From NCBI RefSeq assembly GCF_001942625.1, contig NZ_MLCL01000002.1:42408-106407 (forward strand): a stretch of 64,000 nt of DNA, read 5' to 3'. The position numbers and the translations under genes are program-made. The notes under the pieces were generated by a model. That model did not search any database and was not told the origin of the DNA. It saw only the letters and a list, made by a program, of their open reading frames with translations. Below, piece by piece: positions 51,882 through 61,095 of the stretch. This DNA comes from Mycobacterium syngnathidarum (GTDB taxonomy: Bacteria; Actinomycetota; Actinomycetes; Mycobacteriales; Mycobacteriaceae). Position 1 is the first letter of the stretch, and every line of letters begins with the position of its first letter.

Positions 51882-51931
51882 TTGTCACGCTGGAGTGGCT
51901 CTCGAGCCCGACAGCCACTCCAGCGTGACAA
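51882..51931. repeat. palindromic repeat R1, likely terminator
   Basis: Perfect 19-bp arms (51882-51900 and 51913-51931) with a 12-nt loop; core GTCACGCTGGAGTGGC. It is 27 bp after the YxxxD gene. Three related copies lie at 51966, 53001 and 53086. Confidence 0.75.
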
Positions 51932-51965
51932 TGGAGGAGTTCGGCTCTCCCGAGACACCCGCTGA

Positions 51966-52011
51966 GTCACACCAGAGTGGCAGTCGAGTTCGACAGTCGC
52001 GCTAGCGTGAC
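51966..52011. repeat. palindromic repeat R2 (degenerate)
   Basis: A degenerate copy starting GTCACACCAGAGTGGC and ending CTAGCGTGAC; the arms no longer pair fully. Its right end contains the stop codon of the DUF559-like gene. Confidence 0.6.
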
Positions 52012-52847
52012 AGTCGTTGTGCCCGTGCCGCGACGACGCGACGTAGAACGTTGTCCGCACGTTCGCCCGCCGAGACTCGGACGTTGATCCAGCCTTGCCG
52101 CTGTATTCGCTCAGCCCTCCTGAGGTCCCAGCCATATCGCCAGCTGCTGGCCCGGTGTTCCTCGCCGTCGTACTCGGCCGCGACTTTGATGTCCTCCCAA
52201 CCCATGTCGAGATAGGCAAATGGGTCGCCCGGGCCGTCGAATACCGGTATTTGCGTTTGTGGTCGTGGCAAGCCCCCGTCGATGAGGATCAGCCGTAGCC
52301 AGGTTTCCTTGGGGGACTGGGCGCCACCATCCATCAAATCCAAAGCGGTGCGGGCCTGTTTGACGCCGCGCCGCCGCGCGTATCGCTGGAGCAACAAGTC
52401 GACATCGGCGGATTTGAGGTCGGTCGCGTGGGCAAGTGCATCAAGCGCGGCCACCGCGTCGTCTCGCGGATACCAGCAGCCGATGTCGAGTGCGGTGCGC
52501 GCCAGTGAGGTGATCGGCACATCCTCGAATCGAACTATCTCGTCCTCTTCGAGGGCGTCTGTTCTAATCCGAAGTCCTACAAGGGGATTGCGGTTGGAGT
52601 GGATCATTTCCAGTGGCAAGGCGGGGGAGACCCACTTTGCGCCATGAACCGCGGCCGCCGAGTTGCCGGCGACGATACCGCGTCGACGTGACCACAGCCA
52701 CCCGGCGCGGGCACGGATGAGCGGGGTGAGTTCGGTTCCGGGAGTGACGTATACATCTCGGAACACCCGGGTGTAGTGCGTGCGCAAGGCACTCTTGCGT
52801 AGCTGGCCGTTGGCGACGGCCTCACTGCCGACGAATGGTTCCCCCAT
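52002..52847 (-). CDS. DUF559/AbiEi-like protein
   Basis: A 281-residue protein. The N-terminal half (LRTHYTRVFRDVYVTPGTELTP, GIVAGNSAAAVHGAKWV, ITSLARTALDIG) resembles the AbiEi antitoxin/winged-helix family; the C-terminus (YLDMGWEDIKVAAEYDGEEHRAS) has the D-x-n-E-x-D-G/H core of the DUF559 endonuclease-like fold. Such proteins are common and variable in mycobacteria and their role is unknown. It is bracketed by palindromic repeats and does not belong to the cholesterol genes on either side, suggesting insertion. Confidence 0.75.
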   Translation of the reverse strand: MGEPFVGSEAVANGQLRKSALRTHYTRVFRDVYVTPGTELTPLIRARAGWLWSRRRGIVAGNSAAAVHGAKWVSPALPLEMIHSNRNPLVGLRIRTDALEEDEIVRFEDVPITSLARTALDIGCWYPRDDAVAALDALAHATDLKSADVDLLLQRYARRRGVKQARTALDLMDGGAQSPKETWLRLILIDGGLPRPQTQIPVFDGPGDPFAYLDMGWEDIKVAAEYDGEEHRASSWRYGWDLRRAERIQRQGWINVRVSAGERADNVLRRVVAARAQRLSR

Positions 52848-53000
52848 GGTGAGAAAGTGTGCAGCGCAAAGGCGTATCCGTCACATCGGTTATCCACAGG
52901 TGCTGGAGTGACACTCGTTGTCCACAGCCGCGCTGCTGTGACAGGTGACGGCGTGGCGGATCTGTGCTATCGCACTTGCGCTACGTCGGGCAATCGCTTT

Positions 53001-53046
53001 GTCACACCAGAGTGGCGGCCGGGGCCCACCGCCACTCCAGCGTGAC
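53001..53046. repeat. palindromic repeat R3
   Basis: GTCACACCAGAGTGGCGG (53001-53018) faces CCGCCACTCCAGCGTGAC (53029-53046); 15 of 18 positions pair, the rest allow wobble. Related to R1. Confidence 0.7.
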
Positions 53047-53085
53047 AAAAGGCCCGGCCGCCAACGGCGTAAGCCCCCCAATGCA

Positions 53086-53130
53086 ACGCTGGAGTGGCCG
53101 TCGGGTTCGACAGCCACTCCAGCGTGACAA
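53086..53130. repeat. palindromic repeat R4
   Basis: ACGCTGGAGTGGC (53086-53098) pairs perfectly with 53113-53125 and continues with GACAA as in R1 and R3. It may end the kstD operon on the reverse strand. Confidence 0.7.
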
Positions 53131-53173
53131 AGCGGAAAAGGGCCGGGTGTAGACCGGCGAAACGTGCCGACAG

Positions 53174-54034
53174 TTAGGCCGGCACGAGCTCCACACCGGA
53201 CAGCACCACGGCGTTGTCCCGCGACGGTGCGGTCAGCACGCCGATGAACTTGCCGTCTTCCTTCCAGATGTTGGCCTGCAGGGTCTCGCCGGGGATCACG
53301 ACGCCGGCGAACCGGGCACCGTAGGACGCCACCTGGGAGACGTCGCCGTCGAGGAGGTTGTCGACGATGGCCTTGCAGCCGATGCCGTACGTGCACAGCC
53401 CGTGCAGGATCGGCCGCTCGAAGCCCGCCGCCGCGGCGAAGGCCGGGTCGGAGTGCAGGGGGTTGCGGTCACCGCACAGGCGGTACAGCAACGCCTGCTG
53501 CGGCAGCGTCGGCAACGAGATCTCGACATCCGGTGCGCGGTCGGGCAATTCGGCCGAGGTCGCCGGCCCGCGCTCGCCGCCGAAGCCACCCTCACCGCGG
53601 GCGAAGATCGACCGCTTGGTGGTCCACAGCACCTTGCCGGACTCGTCGGTCACTGTGGATTCGCTGACGATGACGGCGGCCTTGCCCTTGTCCCAGATCT
53701 CGGTGAAGCGCTGCACCGACTTGGCGGTGCCGCTGGTCGGGATCGGGCCGGGCACGCTGACGGCCTCGCTGGCGTGCAGCACCTTGGACAGCTCGATGTC
53801 GATTCCGGGGAACTGCACCTTGGGTGCCTCGGTCATGTGGAAGCTGGCCGCGACATTGCCGAACGTCGGCAGCACCTGCGGGGTGTCGTCGACCAGGTAG
53901 CGCAGCTCACGCTGATCCATCGGATCGGAGCCCGCGCCGAGGCCCAGGTGGTACAGCTGGATGTCGCTGCTGGTCCAGGAGAACTCGATGGGTTCCAGCT
54001 CGGCGCCCAGCGCCTTGTCGAGATCGATTGGCAT
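53174..54034 (-). CDS. MaoC-like double hot-dog 2-enoyl-CoA hydratase (Rv3538 counterpart)
   Basis: A 286-residue protein with two hot-dog halves like yeast and human multifunctional enzyme hydratase 2. The N-terminal half contains SDIQLYHLGLGAGSDP, the C-terminal half holds the hydratase motif YRLCGDRNPLHSDPAFAAAAGF and ILHGLCTYG with catalytic Asp and His. It starts directly after the kstD stop (TAG-ATG). Rv3538 in M. tuberculosis and Hsd4B in Rhodococcus are the counterparts; it hydrates a side-chain enoyl-CoA of cholesterol. Confidence 0.88.
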   Translation of the reverse strand: MPIDLDKALGAELEPIEFSWTSSDIQLYHLGLGAGSDPMDQRELRYLVDDTPQVLPTFGNVAASFHMTEAPKVQFPGIDIELSKVLHASEAVSVPGPIPTSGTAKSVQRFTEIWDKGKAAVIVSESTVTDESGKVLWTTKRSIFARGEGGFGGERGPATSAELPDRAPDVEISLPTLPQQALLYRLCGDRNPLHSDPAFAAAAGFERPILHGLCTYGIGCKAIVDNLLDGDVSQVASYGARFAGVVIPGETLQANIWKEDGKFIGVLTAPSRDNAVVLSGVELVPA

Positions 54035-55717
54035 CTACTTCTTCCCTGCAATGTCGAGTGCTGCGAGGTAACCCCAGGTCATGGCGGGACCAATGGTGCC
54101 GCCCGGGCCGGGATAGGTGTGACCCATCACCGGTGAGCTGACGTTACCTGCGGCGTACAGACCTTCGATCACGGAGTTGTCGTCGCGCAGGGCCCGGCCC
54201 TTCACGTCGGTACGGATGCCGCCCTTGGTGCCCAGGTCACCCGGCACCATCTTGGCCGCATAGAACGGGCCGTGCTTGATCTCGCCGAGGTTGGGGTTGG
54301 GCTTGTTGGTGGGATCGCCGTAGTAGCGGTCGTAGGCGCTCTCGCCGCGGTGGAAGTCCTCGTCCACCCCGGAGCGGGCGAAGCCGTTGAACCGGTCGAT
54401 GGTCGCGGCGAAGGCGTCGGCGGGCAGACCGGTCTTGGTGGCCAGCTCCTCGAGGGTGTCGGCCTTGACGATGACGCCCGATTCCAGCCACTTCTTCGGA
54501 ATGCGCTGGCCCGGCTGCAGACCCGCGAAGATGAAGCGGTCGCGGTACTGCTGGTCGAAGATCAGCCAGGCCGGGATGTTCTCGCCGGGACCGGCGCCCT
54601 GGCCGTACTCGCCGCCGTACATGTGGTGGCACGCCTCGACATAGGGCATCGACTCGTTCATGAACCGCTTGCCTGCCATGTTGACGATGATCGAGCCGGG
54701 GGAGTTGCGCTCGGACAGGGCGAACCACGGCGAGTCGACCAGCGGGACCGTCGGGCCCCACCAGGAGTCCTCCATGAATTCGAGTGCGGCGCCCTGCTTT
54801 TCGGCGGCGAGAATGCCGTCGCCGGTGTTGGCCACCGCGCCCACGGTCCATTCGGTGGTGATGGGTGCGCGCTGGTACTTCACCCGCATCTGCTCGTTGT
54901 GTTCGAAGCCGCCCGAGCCGAGGATCACGCCCCGGCGGGCCCGGATCAGTTGTGGCTCGGCGTTTTCGGAGTCGCGGGCATCAACCACGTAGATGCCGCG
55001 GACGACGCCGTCCTCGACGTAGAGATCGGTGAGCGCGGTGTTCAGCAGGACCGGAACGCCGGCTTTTTGCAGGCCGATGCGCAGCGGGGCGATGAGTGCG
55101 CGGCCCATGCCGACCAGGTTCTTGCCGGTGGCGTTGGCCCAGACGGAGCGGACGCCGACCTTGATGCTGCGCAGCACTCCGCGGGGGTGACGCTTGAGCT
55201 GGTTGAGCCGGACGTAGTCCTGCTGCATCACCACCATGTTCATCGGCACCTTGCCGTACGGCGGTTCCAGGCCCTTCTCGTCAACCCCGAGTTTCTTGGC
55301 GTTGAACGGCTTGGGTTCCACCGAGCGGCCGGTGGGCTTGCCGCCGGGCGTCTCGGGGTAGTAGTCGGAGTACCCGGGCACCCAGCACAGCTTCAGCGGG
55401 GAGTTCTTCAGGACGAACGACAACATCTCGGGCGAGCGGTCGAGGTAGGTGTCGATCTTCTCCGCGGGCACCACGTCACCGATGATCTTGTGCAGGTAGG
55501 TGCGGGCGGCCTCGGGGGTGTCTTTCACCCCGTCACGCTTGAGAATCTCGTTGTTCGGGATCCACACCCCACCACCTGACCGCGCAGTGGAACCTCCATA
55601 GTGCGGCGCCTTCTCTACGACTACTGTCGAGAGGCCCTGGTGGGCTGCGGTGAGGGCGGCGACCATGCCGGCAGCGCCGCTGCCGACCACGACAACGTCG
55701 TACTCCTGTCCAGTCAT
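54035..55717 (-). CDS. kstD: 3-ketosteroid delta-1-dehydrogenase KstD
   Basis: A 560-residue FAD enzyme, near the usual length. VVVVGSGAAGMVAALTAAHQG is the FAD dinucleotide fold, GGSTARSGGGVWIPNN follows, and GHTYPGPGGTIGPAMTWGYLAA is the C-terminal FAD motif. It dehydrogenates ring A of androstenedione-type steroids, leading to B-ring opening. ATG 55717 is chosen since the KstR operator ends 2 bp upstream; the longer ORF would run through the operator. Divergent from hsaE. Confidence 0.95.
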   Translation of the reverse strand: MTGQEYDVVVVGSGAAGMVAALTAAHQGLSTVVVEKAPHYGGSTARSGGGVWIPNNEILKRDGVKDTPEAARTYLHKIIGDVVPAEKIDTYLDRSPEMLSFVLKNSPLKLCWVPGYSDYYPETPGGKPTGRSVEPKPFNAKKLGVDEKGLEPPYGKVPMNMVVMQQDYVRLNQLKRHPRGVLRSIKVGVRSVWANATGKNLVGMGRALIAPLRIGLQKAGVPVLLNTALTDLYVEDGVVRGIYVVDARDSENAEPQLIRARRGVILGSGGFEHNEQMRVKYQRAPITTEWTVGAVANTGDGILAAEKQGAALEFMEDSWWGPTVPLVDSPWFALSERNSPGSIIVNMAGKRFMNESMPYVEACHHMYGGEYGQGAGPGENIPAWLIFDQQYRDRFIFAGLQPGQRIPKKWLESGVIVKADTLEELATKTGLPADAFAATIDRFNGFARSGVDEDFHRGESAYDRYYGDPTNKPNPNLGEIKHGPFYAAKMVPGDLGTKGGIRTDVKGRALRDDNSVIEGLYAAGNVSSPVMGHTYPGPGGTIGPAMTWGYLAALDIAGKK

Positions 55718-55718
55718 G

Positions 55719-55732
55719 TAGAACACGTTATA
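55719..55732. promoter_or_regulatory. KstR operator, kstD/hsaE divergent promoter
   Basis: TAGAACACGTTATA is a full match to TNNAACNNGTTNNA, 1 bp from the kstD ATG and 58 bp before hsaE. On the reverse strand it reads TATAACGTGTTCTA and includes a TAACGT -10-like box 7 nt before the kstD ATG, so kstD is probably leaderless and blocked directly by KstR. A TAGAAT box at 55731-55736 may serve hsaE. Confidence 0.92.
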
Positions 55733-55790
55733 GAATTGCCGGGCCTGTGGACAACTGCGCCGGTCAAAGAAGCGAGGGGAATTCACCAAA

Positions 55791-56576
55791 ATGCTTAGTG
55801 TCGAGGTTCGCGACGAGCTCGCGGCCGATCTCGCTCAGGCCGAGCGGAGCCGGGTTCCGATGACCCCGCTGACGGATCGGTACAGCGATATCGACGTGGT
55901 GGATGCCTACGAGATCCAGCTGATCAACATCCGGCAGCGGGTCGCCGAGGGCGCCCGCGTCATCGGCCACAAGGTCGGGCTGTCCAGCAAGGCCATGCAG
56001 GACATGATGGGTGTCGACGAGCCGGACTACGGTCATCTCCTCGACGAGATGGAGGTGTTCGAGAACGTCCCGGTGCCCTCGTCGAAGTTCCTGTACCCGC
56101 GCGTCGAGGTCGAGGTCGGGTTCATCCTGGCCGACGATCTGCCCGGGGCCGGGTGCACCGAGGAGGACGTGCTCGCCGCGACGGCTGCGTTCGCCCCGGC
56201 GATCGAGTTGATCGACACTCGCATCACCAACTGGCAGATCAAGTTGTGCGACACCATCGCGGACAACGCCAGCAGCGCCGGCTGGGTGCTCGGGGAAGCG
56301 CGGGTATCGCCCAAGGACATCGATATCTGCAACATCGATGCAGTCCTGACCAATCACGGCGAGGTCGTGGCCGAGGGACGCAGCGATGCGGTGCTGGGAA
56401 ATCCGGTCACCGCGGTGGCCTGGTTGGCCCGCAAGGTGGAGAGCTTCGGGGTGCGTTTGAAGGCCGGCGACATCGTGTTGCCGGGCTCGTGCACACGTGC
56501 GATAGATGCACCTCCGGGCAGCGATTTCGTCGCTGACTTCGCCGGGTTAGGTTCAGTAAGACTGAGTTTCGAATAA
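55791..56576 (+). CDS. hsaE: HsaE, 2-hydroxypentadienoate-type hydratase
   Basis: A 261-residue member of the MhpD/XylJ hydratase family. [27 protein letters not shown] is the substrate loop, [14 protein letters not shown] and [12 protein letters not shown] hold the metal-binding Glu residues. It hydrates 2-hydroxyhexa-2,4-dienoate made from the cholesterol A ring. GAGGGGAA is 9 nt before ATG 55791. First gene of hsaE-hsaG-hsaF, under the shared KstR operator. Corresponds to Rv3536c. Confidence 0.94.
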   Translation: MLSVEVRDELAADLAQAERSRVPMTPLTDRYSDIDVVDAYEIQLINIRQRVAEGARVIGHKVGLSSKAMQDMMGVDEPDYGHLLDEMEVFENVPVPSSKFLYPRVEVEVGFILADDLPGAGCTEEDVLAATAAFAPAIELIDTRITNWQIKLCDTIADNASSAGWVLGEARVSPKDIDICNIDAVLTNHGEVVAEGRSDAVLGNPVTAVAWLARKVESFGVRLKAGDIVLPGSCTRAIDAPPGSDFVADFAGLGSVRLSFE

Positions 56577-56586
56577 GGGAGCCGAT

Positions 56587-57507
56587 ATGGCTGAGAAGGC
56601 GTCTGTCGCCATCGTCGGGTCGGGCAACATCAGCACCGACCTGCTGTACAAGTTGTTGCGGTCGGAGTGGCTCGAACCGCGTTGGATGATCGGCATCGAT
56701 CCGGAATCCGAAGGCCTGGCACGGGCTCGCAAACTGGGCCTGGAAACCTCCCACGAGGGCGTGGACTGGCTGCTGGCCCAGGACGAGAAGCCCGATCTGG
56801 TGTTCGAGGCCACCAGCGCCTATGTGCACCGCGACGCTGCCCCGCGCTATGCCGAGGCGGGCATCCGCGCGATCGATCTGACCCCGGCCGCGGTCGGCCC
56901 CGGCGTCATCCCGCCGGCCAACCTGCGCGCGCACCTCGATGCGCCGAACGTCAACATGGTCACCTGCGGTGGCCAGGCCACCATCCCGATGGTGTACGCC
57001 GTGAGCCGTGTGGTGGACGTGCCCTACGCCGAGATCGTGGCGTCGGTGTCGTCGGCCTCGGCCGGCCCGGGTACCCGCGCCAACATCGACGAGTTCACCA
57101 AGACCACCAGCGCCGGTGTGCAGAACATCGGTGGGGCCCGCAACGGTAAGGCGATCATCATCCTCAACCCGGCCGAGCCGCCGATGATCATGCGCGACAC
57201 CATCTTCTGCGCGATCCCCGAGGACGCCGACCACGCCGCGATCACGCAGTCGATCAAGGACGTGGTGGCCGAGGTGCAGACCTATGTGCCCGGCTACCGG
57301 CTGCTCAACGAGCCGCAGTTCGACGAGCCGTCGGTGGTCAACGGTGGTCAGCACCTGGTCACCGTGTTCGTGGAAGTGGAGGGTGCGGGTGACTACCTGC
57401 CGCCCTACGCTGGAAACCTGGACATCATGACCGCCGCGGCGACCAAGGTCGGCGAAGAAATTGCCAAGGATCGCGTCGTCACGGTCTCGGGAGGTGCGCA
57501 AGCATGA
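56587..57507 (+). CDS. hsaG: HsaG, propionaldehyde/acetaldehyde dehydrogenase (CoA-acylating)
   Basis: A 306-residue dehydrogenase. [13 protein letters not shown] binds NAD and [14 protein letters not shown] holds the catalytic Cys. It converts the aldehyde from HsaF to propionyl-CoA (or acetyl-CoA) and forms a channelling complex with it. AGGGAGCC precedes ATG 56587, 10 bp after hsaE; its stop overlaps hsaF by 4 bp (ATGA), as for all members of this pair. Matches Rv3535c. Confidence 0.95.
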   Translation: MAEKASVAIVGSGNISTDLLYKLLRSEWLEPRWMIGIDPESEGLARARKLGLETSHEGVDWLLAQDEKPDLVFEATSAYVHRDAAPRYAEAGIRAIDLTPAAVGPGVIPPANLRAHLDAPNVNMVTCGGQATIPMVYAVSRVVDVPYAEIVASVSSASAGPGTRANIDEFTKTTSAGVQNIGGARNGKAIIILNPAEPPMIMRDTIFCAIPEDADHAAITQSIKDVVAEVQTYVPGYRLLNEPQFDEPSVVNGGQHLVTVFVEVEGAGDYLPPYAGNLDIMTAAATKVGEEIAKDRVVTVSGGAQA

Positions 57508-58556
57508 GTGACATTTTCTTCAACCCGGTGTGGGACGTCCGGATGACCGACACCTCGCTGCGCGACGGGTCCCATCACAAGCGCCACCAGTTCACCAAGG
57601 ATGAGGTCGGCGCGATCGTGGCGGCGCTGGACACCGCCGGTGTCCCGGTCATCGAGGTGACCCACGGTGACGGTCTGGGCGGGTCGAGCTTCAACTACGG
57701 GTTCTCCAAGACCCCGGAGCAGGAGCTGATCAAGCTGGCCGCCGAGACGGCCAAGGAAGCCAAGATCGCCTTCCTCATGCTGCCCGGCGTGGGCACCAAG
57801 GAAGACATCAAGGAAGCCCAGAACAACGGCGGCTCCATCTGCCGCATCGCCACGCACTGCACCGAGGCCGACGTCTCGATCCAGCACTTCGGGCTCGCCC
57901 GCGAGTTGGGCCTGGAGACCGTCGGGTTCCTGATGATGAGCCACACCATCAGCCCGGAGAAGTTGGCCAAGCAGGCCCGCATCATGGCCGACGCCGGTTG
58001 CCAGTGTGTGTACGTGGTGGATTCCGCGGGTGCCTTGGTGCTCGACGGCGTCGCCGACCGGGTTTCGGCGCTGGTCGCCGAGCTGGGTGACGACGCGCAG
58101 GTTGGCTTCCACGGGCACGAGAACCTCGGCCTGGGCGTGGCCAACAGCATCGAGGCCGTGCGCGCCGGTGCCAAGCAGATCGACGGGTCCTGCCGCCGGT
58201 TCGGGGCGGGTGCCGGCAACGCTCCCGTCGAGGCGCTGATCGGGGTGTTCGACAAGATTGGTGTCAAGACCGGTATCGACTTCTTCGACATCGCCGATGC
58301 CGCTGAAGAGGTGGTTGCGCCGGCCATGCCGGCCGAGTGCCTGCTCGACCGCAACGCGCTGATCATGGGCTACTCGGGCGTGTACTCCAGCTTCCTCAAG
58401 CACGCCATCCGTCAGTCTGAGCGGTATGGGGTGCCCGCACACCAGCTGCTGCACCGCGCCGGGCAGCGCAAGCTGATCGGTGGTCAGGAAGACCAGCTGA
58501 TCGATATCGCGCTGGAGATCAAGCGCGAGCAGGAAGCCGAGAAGGCCAAGGCCTAA
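57504..58556 (+). CDS. hsaF: HsaF, 4-hydroxy-2-oxohexanoate aldolase
   Basis: A 350-residue DmpG-type aldolase. [17 protein letters not shown] at the start and [15 protein letters not shown] with the metal-binding His residues are diagnostic; the C-terminal [31 protein letters not shown] (in part) contacts HsaG. It splits the hydroxyoxo acid to pyruvate and propionaldehyde. Last gene of hsaEGF (Rv3534c). Confidence 0.95.
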   Translation: MSDIFFNPVWDVRMTDTSLRDGSHHKRHQFTKDEVGAIVAALDTAGVPVIEVTHGDGLGGSSFNYGFSKTPEQELIKLAAETAKEAKIAFLMLPGVGTKEDIKEAQNNGGSICRIATHCTEADVSIQHFGLARELGLETVGFLMMSHTISPEKLAKQARIMADAGCQCVYVVDSAGALVLDGVADRVSALVAELGDDAQVGFHGHENLGLGVANSIEAVRAGAKQIDGSCRRFGAGAGNAPVEALIGVFDKIGVKTGIDFFDIADAAEEVVAPAMPAECLLDRNALIMGYSGVYSSFLKHAIRQSERYGVPAHQLLHRAGQRKLIGGQEDQLIDIALEIKREQEAEKAKA

Positions 58557-58833
58557 ACGCTGACTGCCGCGCCGTCGTCCTCAGCGACGATGCCGAGTTG
58601 TCGATAGACGTCGTCGCGGTAGTTTTGGCTGCGGCGGACGGTCTTCGTGGTTTCGACGCGTTCGGCGTTTTCGGTTTCGTCCGCTCCTTCTTGACGGACG
58701 CTCCAGATGACGTCGACGAGGGCGTGGGGTCGGCCGTGGCCACCCCGCATCCCGCCCCCATCGCCATCGCAGATCCGATCCCTAGGGCCACCGCCAACGC
58801 ACCGACGTGCCCCACGTACTCCCCCGCATGCAC
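58519..58833 (-). pseudogene. remnant of a large secreted protein gene (N-terminal signal region)
   Basis: A 104-residue frame starts MHAGEYVGHVGALAVALGIG, the long signal peptide typical of large exported mycobacterial proteins, with an ADP cleavage region at about 34. A short Ser/Thr/Lys/Pro linker (PTPSSTSSGASVKKERTKPK) follows, but the frame ends after running 38 bp into the 3' end of hsaF, so the catalytic or repeat part is missing. I read it as a truncated relic. A second frame (58553-58900) may hold a shifted piece. A small secreted peptide cannot be excluded. Confidence 0.5.
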
Positions 58834-58992
58834 GTGTCCACGTGTACCGGATCGGTGCCGACCCTCGATGAGGTTTGAGAAAAACTTGACAGGTGCTCAT
58901 GTTTAAGCGAAACGCTTAGTGATCCAGGGGCTTTGGTCGTGGGCCTGTTGGCGTGGTGAGTGGTGTCAGCCCTGCCCGGCATGATTGGGGCC

Positions 58993-61095
58993 ATGGCAAC
59001 CCGCGAGCAGGCCCAGTCGATCCTCGAACAACTCGCCGGCCCCGCCGCCGTACTGCGCGATGACCAGTGGGCTGCCATTGAGGCCCTCGTGGTCCAGCGT
59101 CGCCGGGCGCTGGTGGTGCAACGCACCGGCTGGGGCAAGTCCGCGGTGTACTTCATCGCGGCCAAGCTGTTGCGTGCGTCCGGTCGCGGACCGACGGTCA
59201 TCGTCTCGCCGCTGCTGGCGCTGATGCGCAACCAGGTGGCAGCGGCCGAGCGGGCCGGCGTGCGGGCCGCCACGATCAACTCCGGCAACGTCACCGAATG
59301 GGATGCCATTCACCAGCAGGTGACCGGCGGGGAGCTCGACGTGTTGCTCGTCAGTCCCGAGCGGCTCAACAACCCCGACTTCCGTGACAATGTGTTGCCT
59401 GCCCTGGCTGCCGATGCCGGTCTGGTGGTGGTGGACGAGGCGCACTGTGTCTCGGACTGGGGACACGATTTCCGGCCGGACTACCGCCGGATCCGCACTC
59501 TGATCGCCGAATTGGGTTCGCAGATACCGGTTCTCGCCACCACCGCGACCGCCAACGACCGAGTGGTCGGTGACGTCGCGGCTCAACTGGGCGTCGGCGG
59601 ATCGGACACCCTGGTACTGCGCGGTGGGCTGGACCGCGAGTCGCTACGGCTGTCGGTGGTGCAGGTGGGCACCCCCGCGCAACGCGCTGCCTGGATTGCC
59701 GCGCACCTCGACTCTCTGCCCGGCTCGGGGATCATCTACACCCTGACGGTGGCCCAAGCGCATGACGTGGCGGCGCTGCTGGCCGAGCGGGGCCACAAGG
59801 TGGCGGCATACACCGGGTCCACCGACCCAGGCGAACGTGAACAACTGGAAGCCGATCTGCTCGAGAACCGGGTCAAGGCCCTGGTGGCGACCTCCGCGCT
59901 GGGGATGGGCTTCGACAAACCCGACCTCGGCTTCGTCGTGCACCTTGGGGCGCCGTCGTCCCCGATCGCCTATTACCAGCAGGTCGGGCGCGCCGGCCGC
60001 GCGACAGACAGCGCCGAGGTGATCCTGCTGCCCGGCACCGAGGACCAGGACGTCTGGCGGTACTTCGCGTCGGTGGCGTTCCCGTCGGAATCCATGGTCC
60101 GCAACGTCATCGGGGCACTGGAGGCTGACCGAGCGCAGTCCACACAGGCGCTGGAGCCGCTGGTGGATCTCAACCGGTCACGTCTGGAGATGGTGCTCAA
60201 GGTGCTCGATGTGGACGGTGCGGTCCGCCGGGTAAAAGGCGGCTGGATCGGCACCGGTGTGCCCTGGAGCTACGACGAGGCCCGTTACCGGGCATTGGAC
60301 GAGGCCCGGCGCCGGGAGCAGCAGGCAATGCTGGACTACCAGGCCACCGAGGGCTGCCGCATGGTGTTCCTGCGGGGGCAACTCGATGACCCGGACCTGC
60401 TACCGGGGGCCCAGTGCGGGCGGTGCGACAACTGCGCCGGTCGGCGTTACGAGGGCGCGGTGGCGCAGGAGATCGTGACCGACACGGCGCAGCGCTTGTC
60501 CAGGCCCGGCATCCTTGTCGCCCCGCGCAAGCAGTGGCCGTCCGGGCTCGCTGCACTGGGCGTGCCGCTGTCCGGTCGGATCACCGAAGGTGCGGCGCCG
60601 GGCCGGGCGATCGGCAGGCTGACCGACCTCGGCTGGGGAGCGCGGCTACGGCGTGTGCTGGCCGAGCCCGACGGCGAGGTGCCCGACGACGTCATCGGCG
60701 CGGCCATCGAGGTGCTCAAGGCCTGGGATTGGGACCGGCGACCGGTCGCAGTGATGGGGCTGGACTCCCTGGCGCACCCGGTGTTGATCTCTTCGACGGT
60801 GCAACGGCTGGCGGAGATCGGGCGACTGACGAACCTGGGCACCCTGCAATATGCCGCGACGCACCGGCCTGTCACCGCAGCGAATTCTGCGTATCGGGTG
60901 GCGGCCCTGGATGGTGCCTGGGAGCCGCCGCAATGGGGTGTTGCCGACGGGGAAAGAGGCGGAGACTGGGATGGTCCGGTGCTTCTGATCGACGATATGA
61001 CCGACACCGGCTGGACGCTGACCATGGCCGCACGACTCTTACGCGACGCCGGAGCGCCCGGGGTCTTGCCGTTCGTTTTGGCAACTGTCAGCTGA
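58993..61095 (+). CDS. RecQ-family DNA helicase with C-terminal phosphoribosyltransferase-like segment
   Basis: About 700 residues from ATG 58993 (MATREQAQ); an earlier ATG 58960 is possible. Helicase motifs are TGWGKS (Walker A), VVVDEAHCVSDWGHDFRPDYR (DEAH), TATA, and QVGRAGR. C-residues GCRMVFL and CGRCDNC form a zinc site. Residues about 520-700 add a fold ending VLLIDDMTDTGWTLTMAARLL, the PRPP-binding DD-x3-TG-x-T motif of phosphoribosyltransferases. It would unwind DNA 3' to 5'; the role of the added domain is unknown. Confidence 0.9.
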   Translation: MATREQAQSILEQLAGPAAVLRDDQWAAIEALVVQRRRALVVQRTGWGKSAVYFIAAKLLRASGRGPTVIVSPLLALMRNQVAAAERAGVRAATINSGNVTEWDAIHQQVTGGELDVLLVSPERLNNPDFRDNVLPALAADAGLVVVDEAHCVSDWGHDFRPDYRRIRTLIAELGSQIPVLATTATANDRVVGDVAAQLGVGGSDTLVLRGGLDRESLRLSVVQVGTPAQRAAWIAAHLDSLPGSGIIYTLTVAQAHDVAALLAERGHKVAAYTGSTDPGEREQLEADLLENRVKALVATSALGMGFDKPDLGFVVHLGAPSSPIAYYQQVGRAGRATDSAEVILLPGTEDQDVWRYFASVAFPSESMVRNVIGALEADRAQSTQALEPLVDLNRSRLEMVLKVLDVDGAVRRVKGGWIGTGVPWSYDEARYRALDEARRREQQAMLDYQATEGCRMVFLRGQLDDPDLLPGAQCGRCDNCAGRRYEGAVAQEIVTDTAQRLSRPGILVAPRKQWPSGLAALGVPLSGRITEGAAPGRAIGRLTDLGWGARLRRVLAEPDGEVPDDVIGAAIEVLKAWDWDRRPVAVMGLDSLAHPVLISSTVQRLAEIGRLTNLGTLQYAATHRPVTAANSAYRVAALDGAWEPPQWGVADGERGGDWDGPVLLIDDMTDTGWTLTMAARLLRDAGAPGVLPFVLATVS

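Larger units (their letters stand above)
52848..53173. other. gene-free region with repeats and DnaA-box-like sites
   Basis: About 325 bp between the DUF559-like gene and the MaoC gene's stop. It holds TTATCCACA (52890-52898) and TTGTCCACA (52918-52926), both matching DnaA-box consensus forms, then two palindromic repeats R3 and R4. No coding frame is convincing. Confidence 0.6.
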
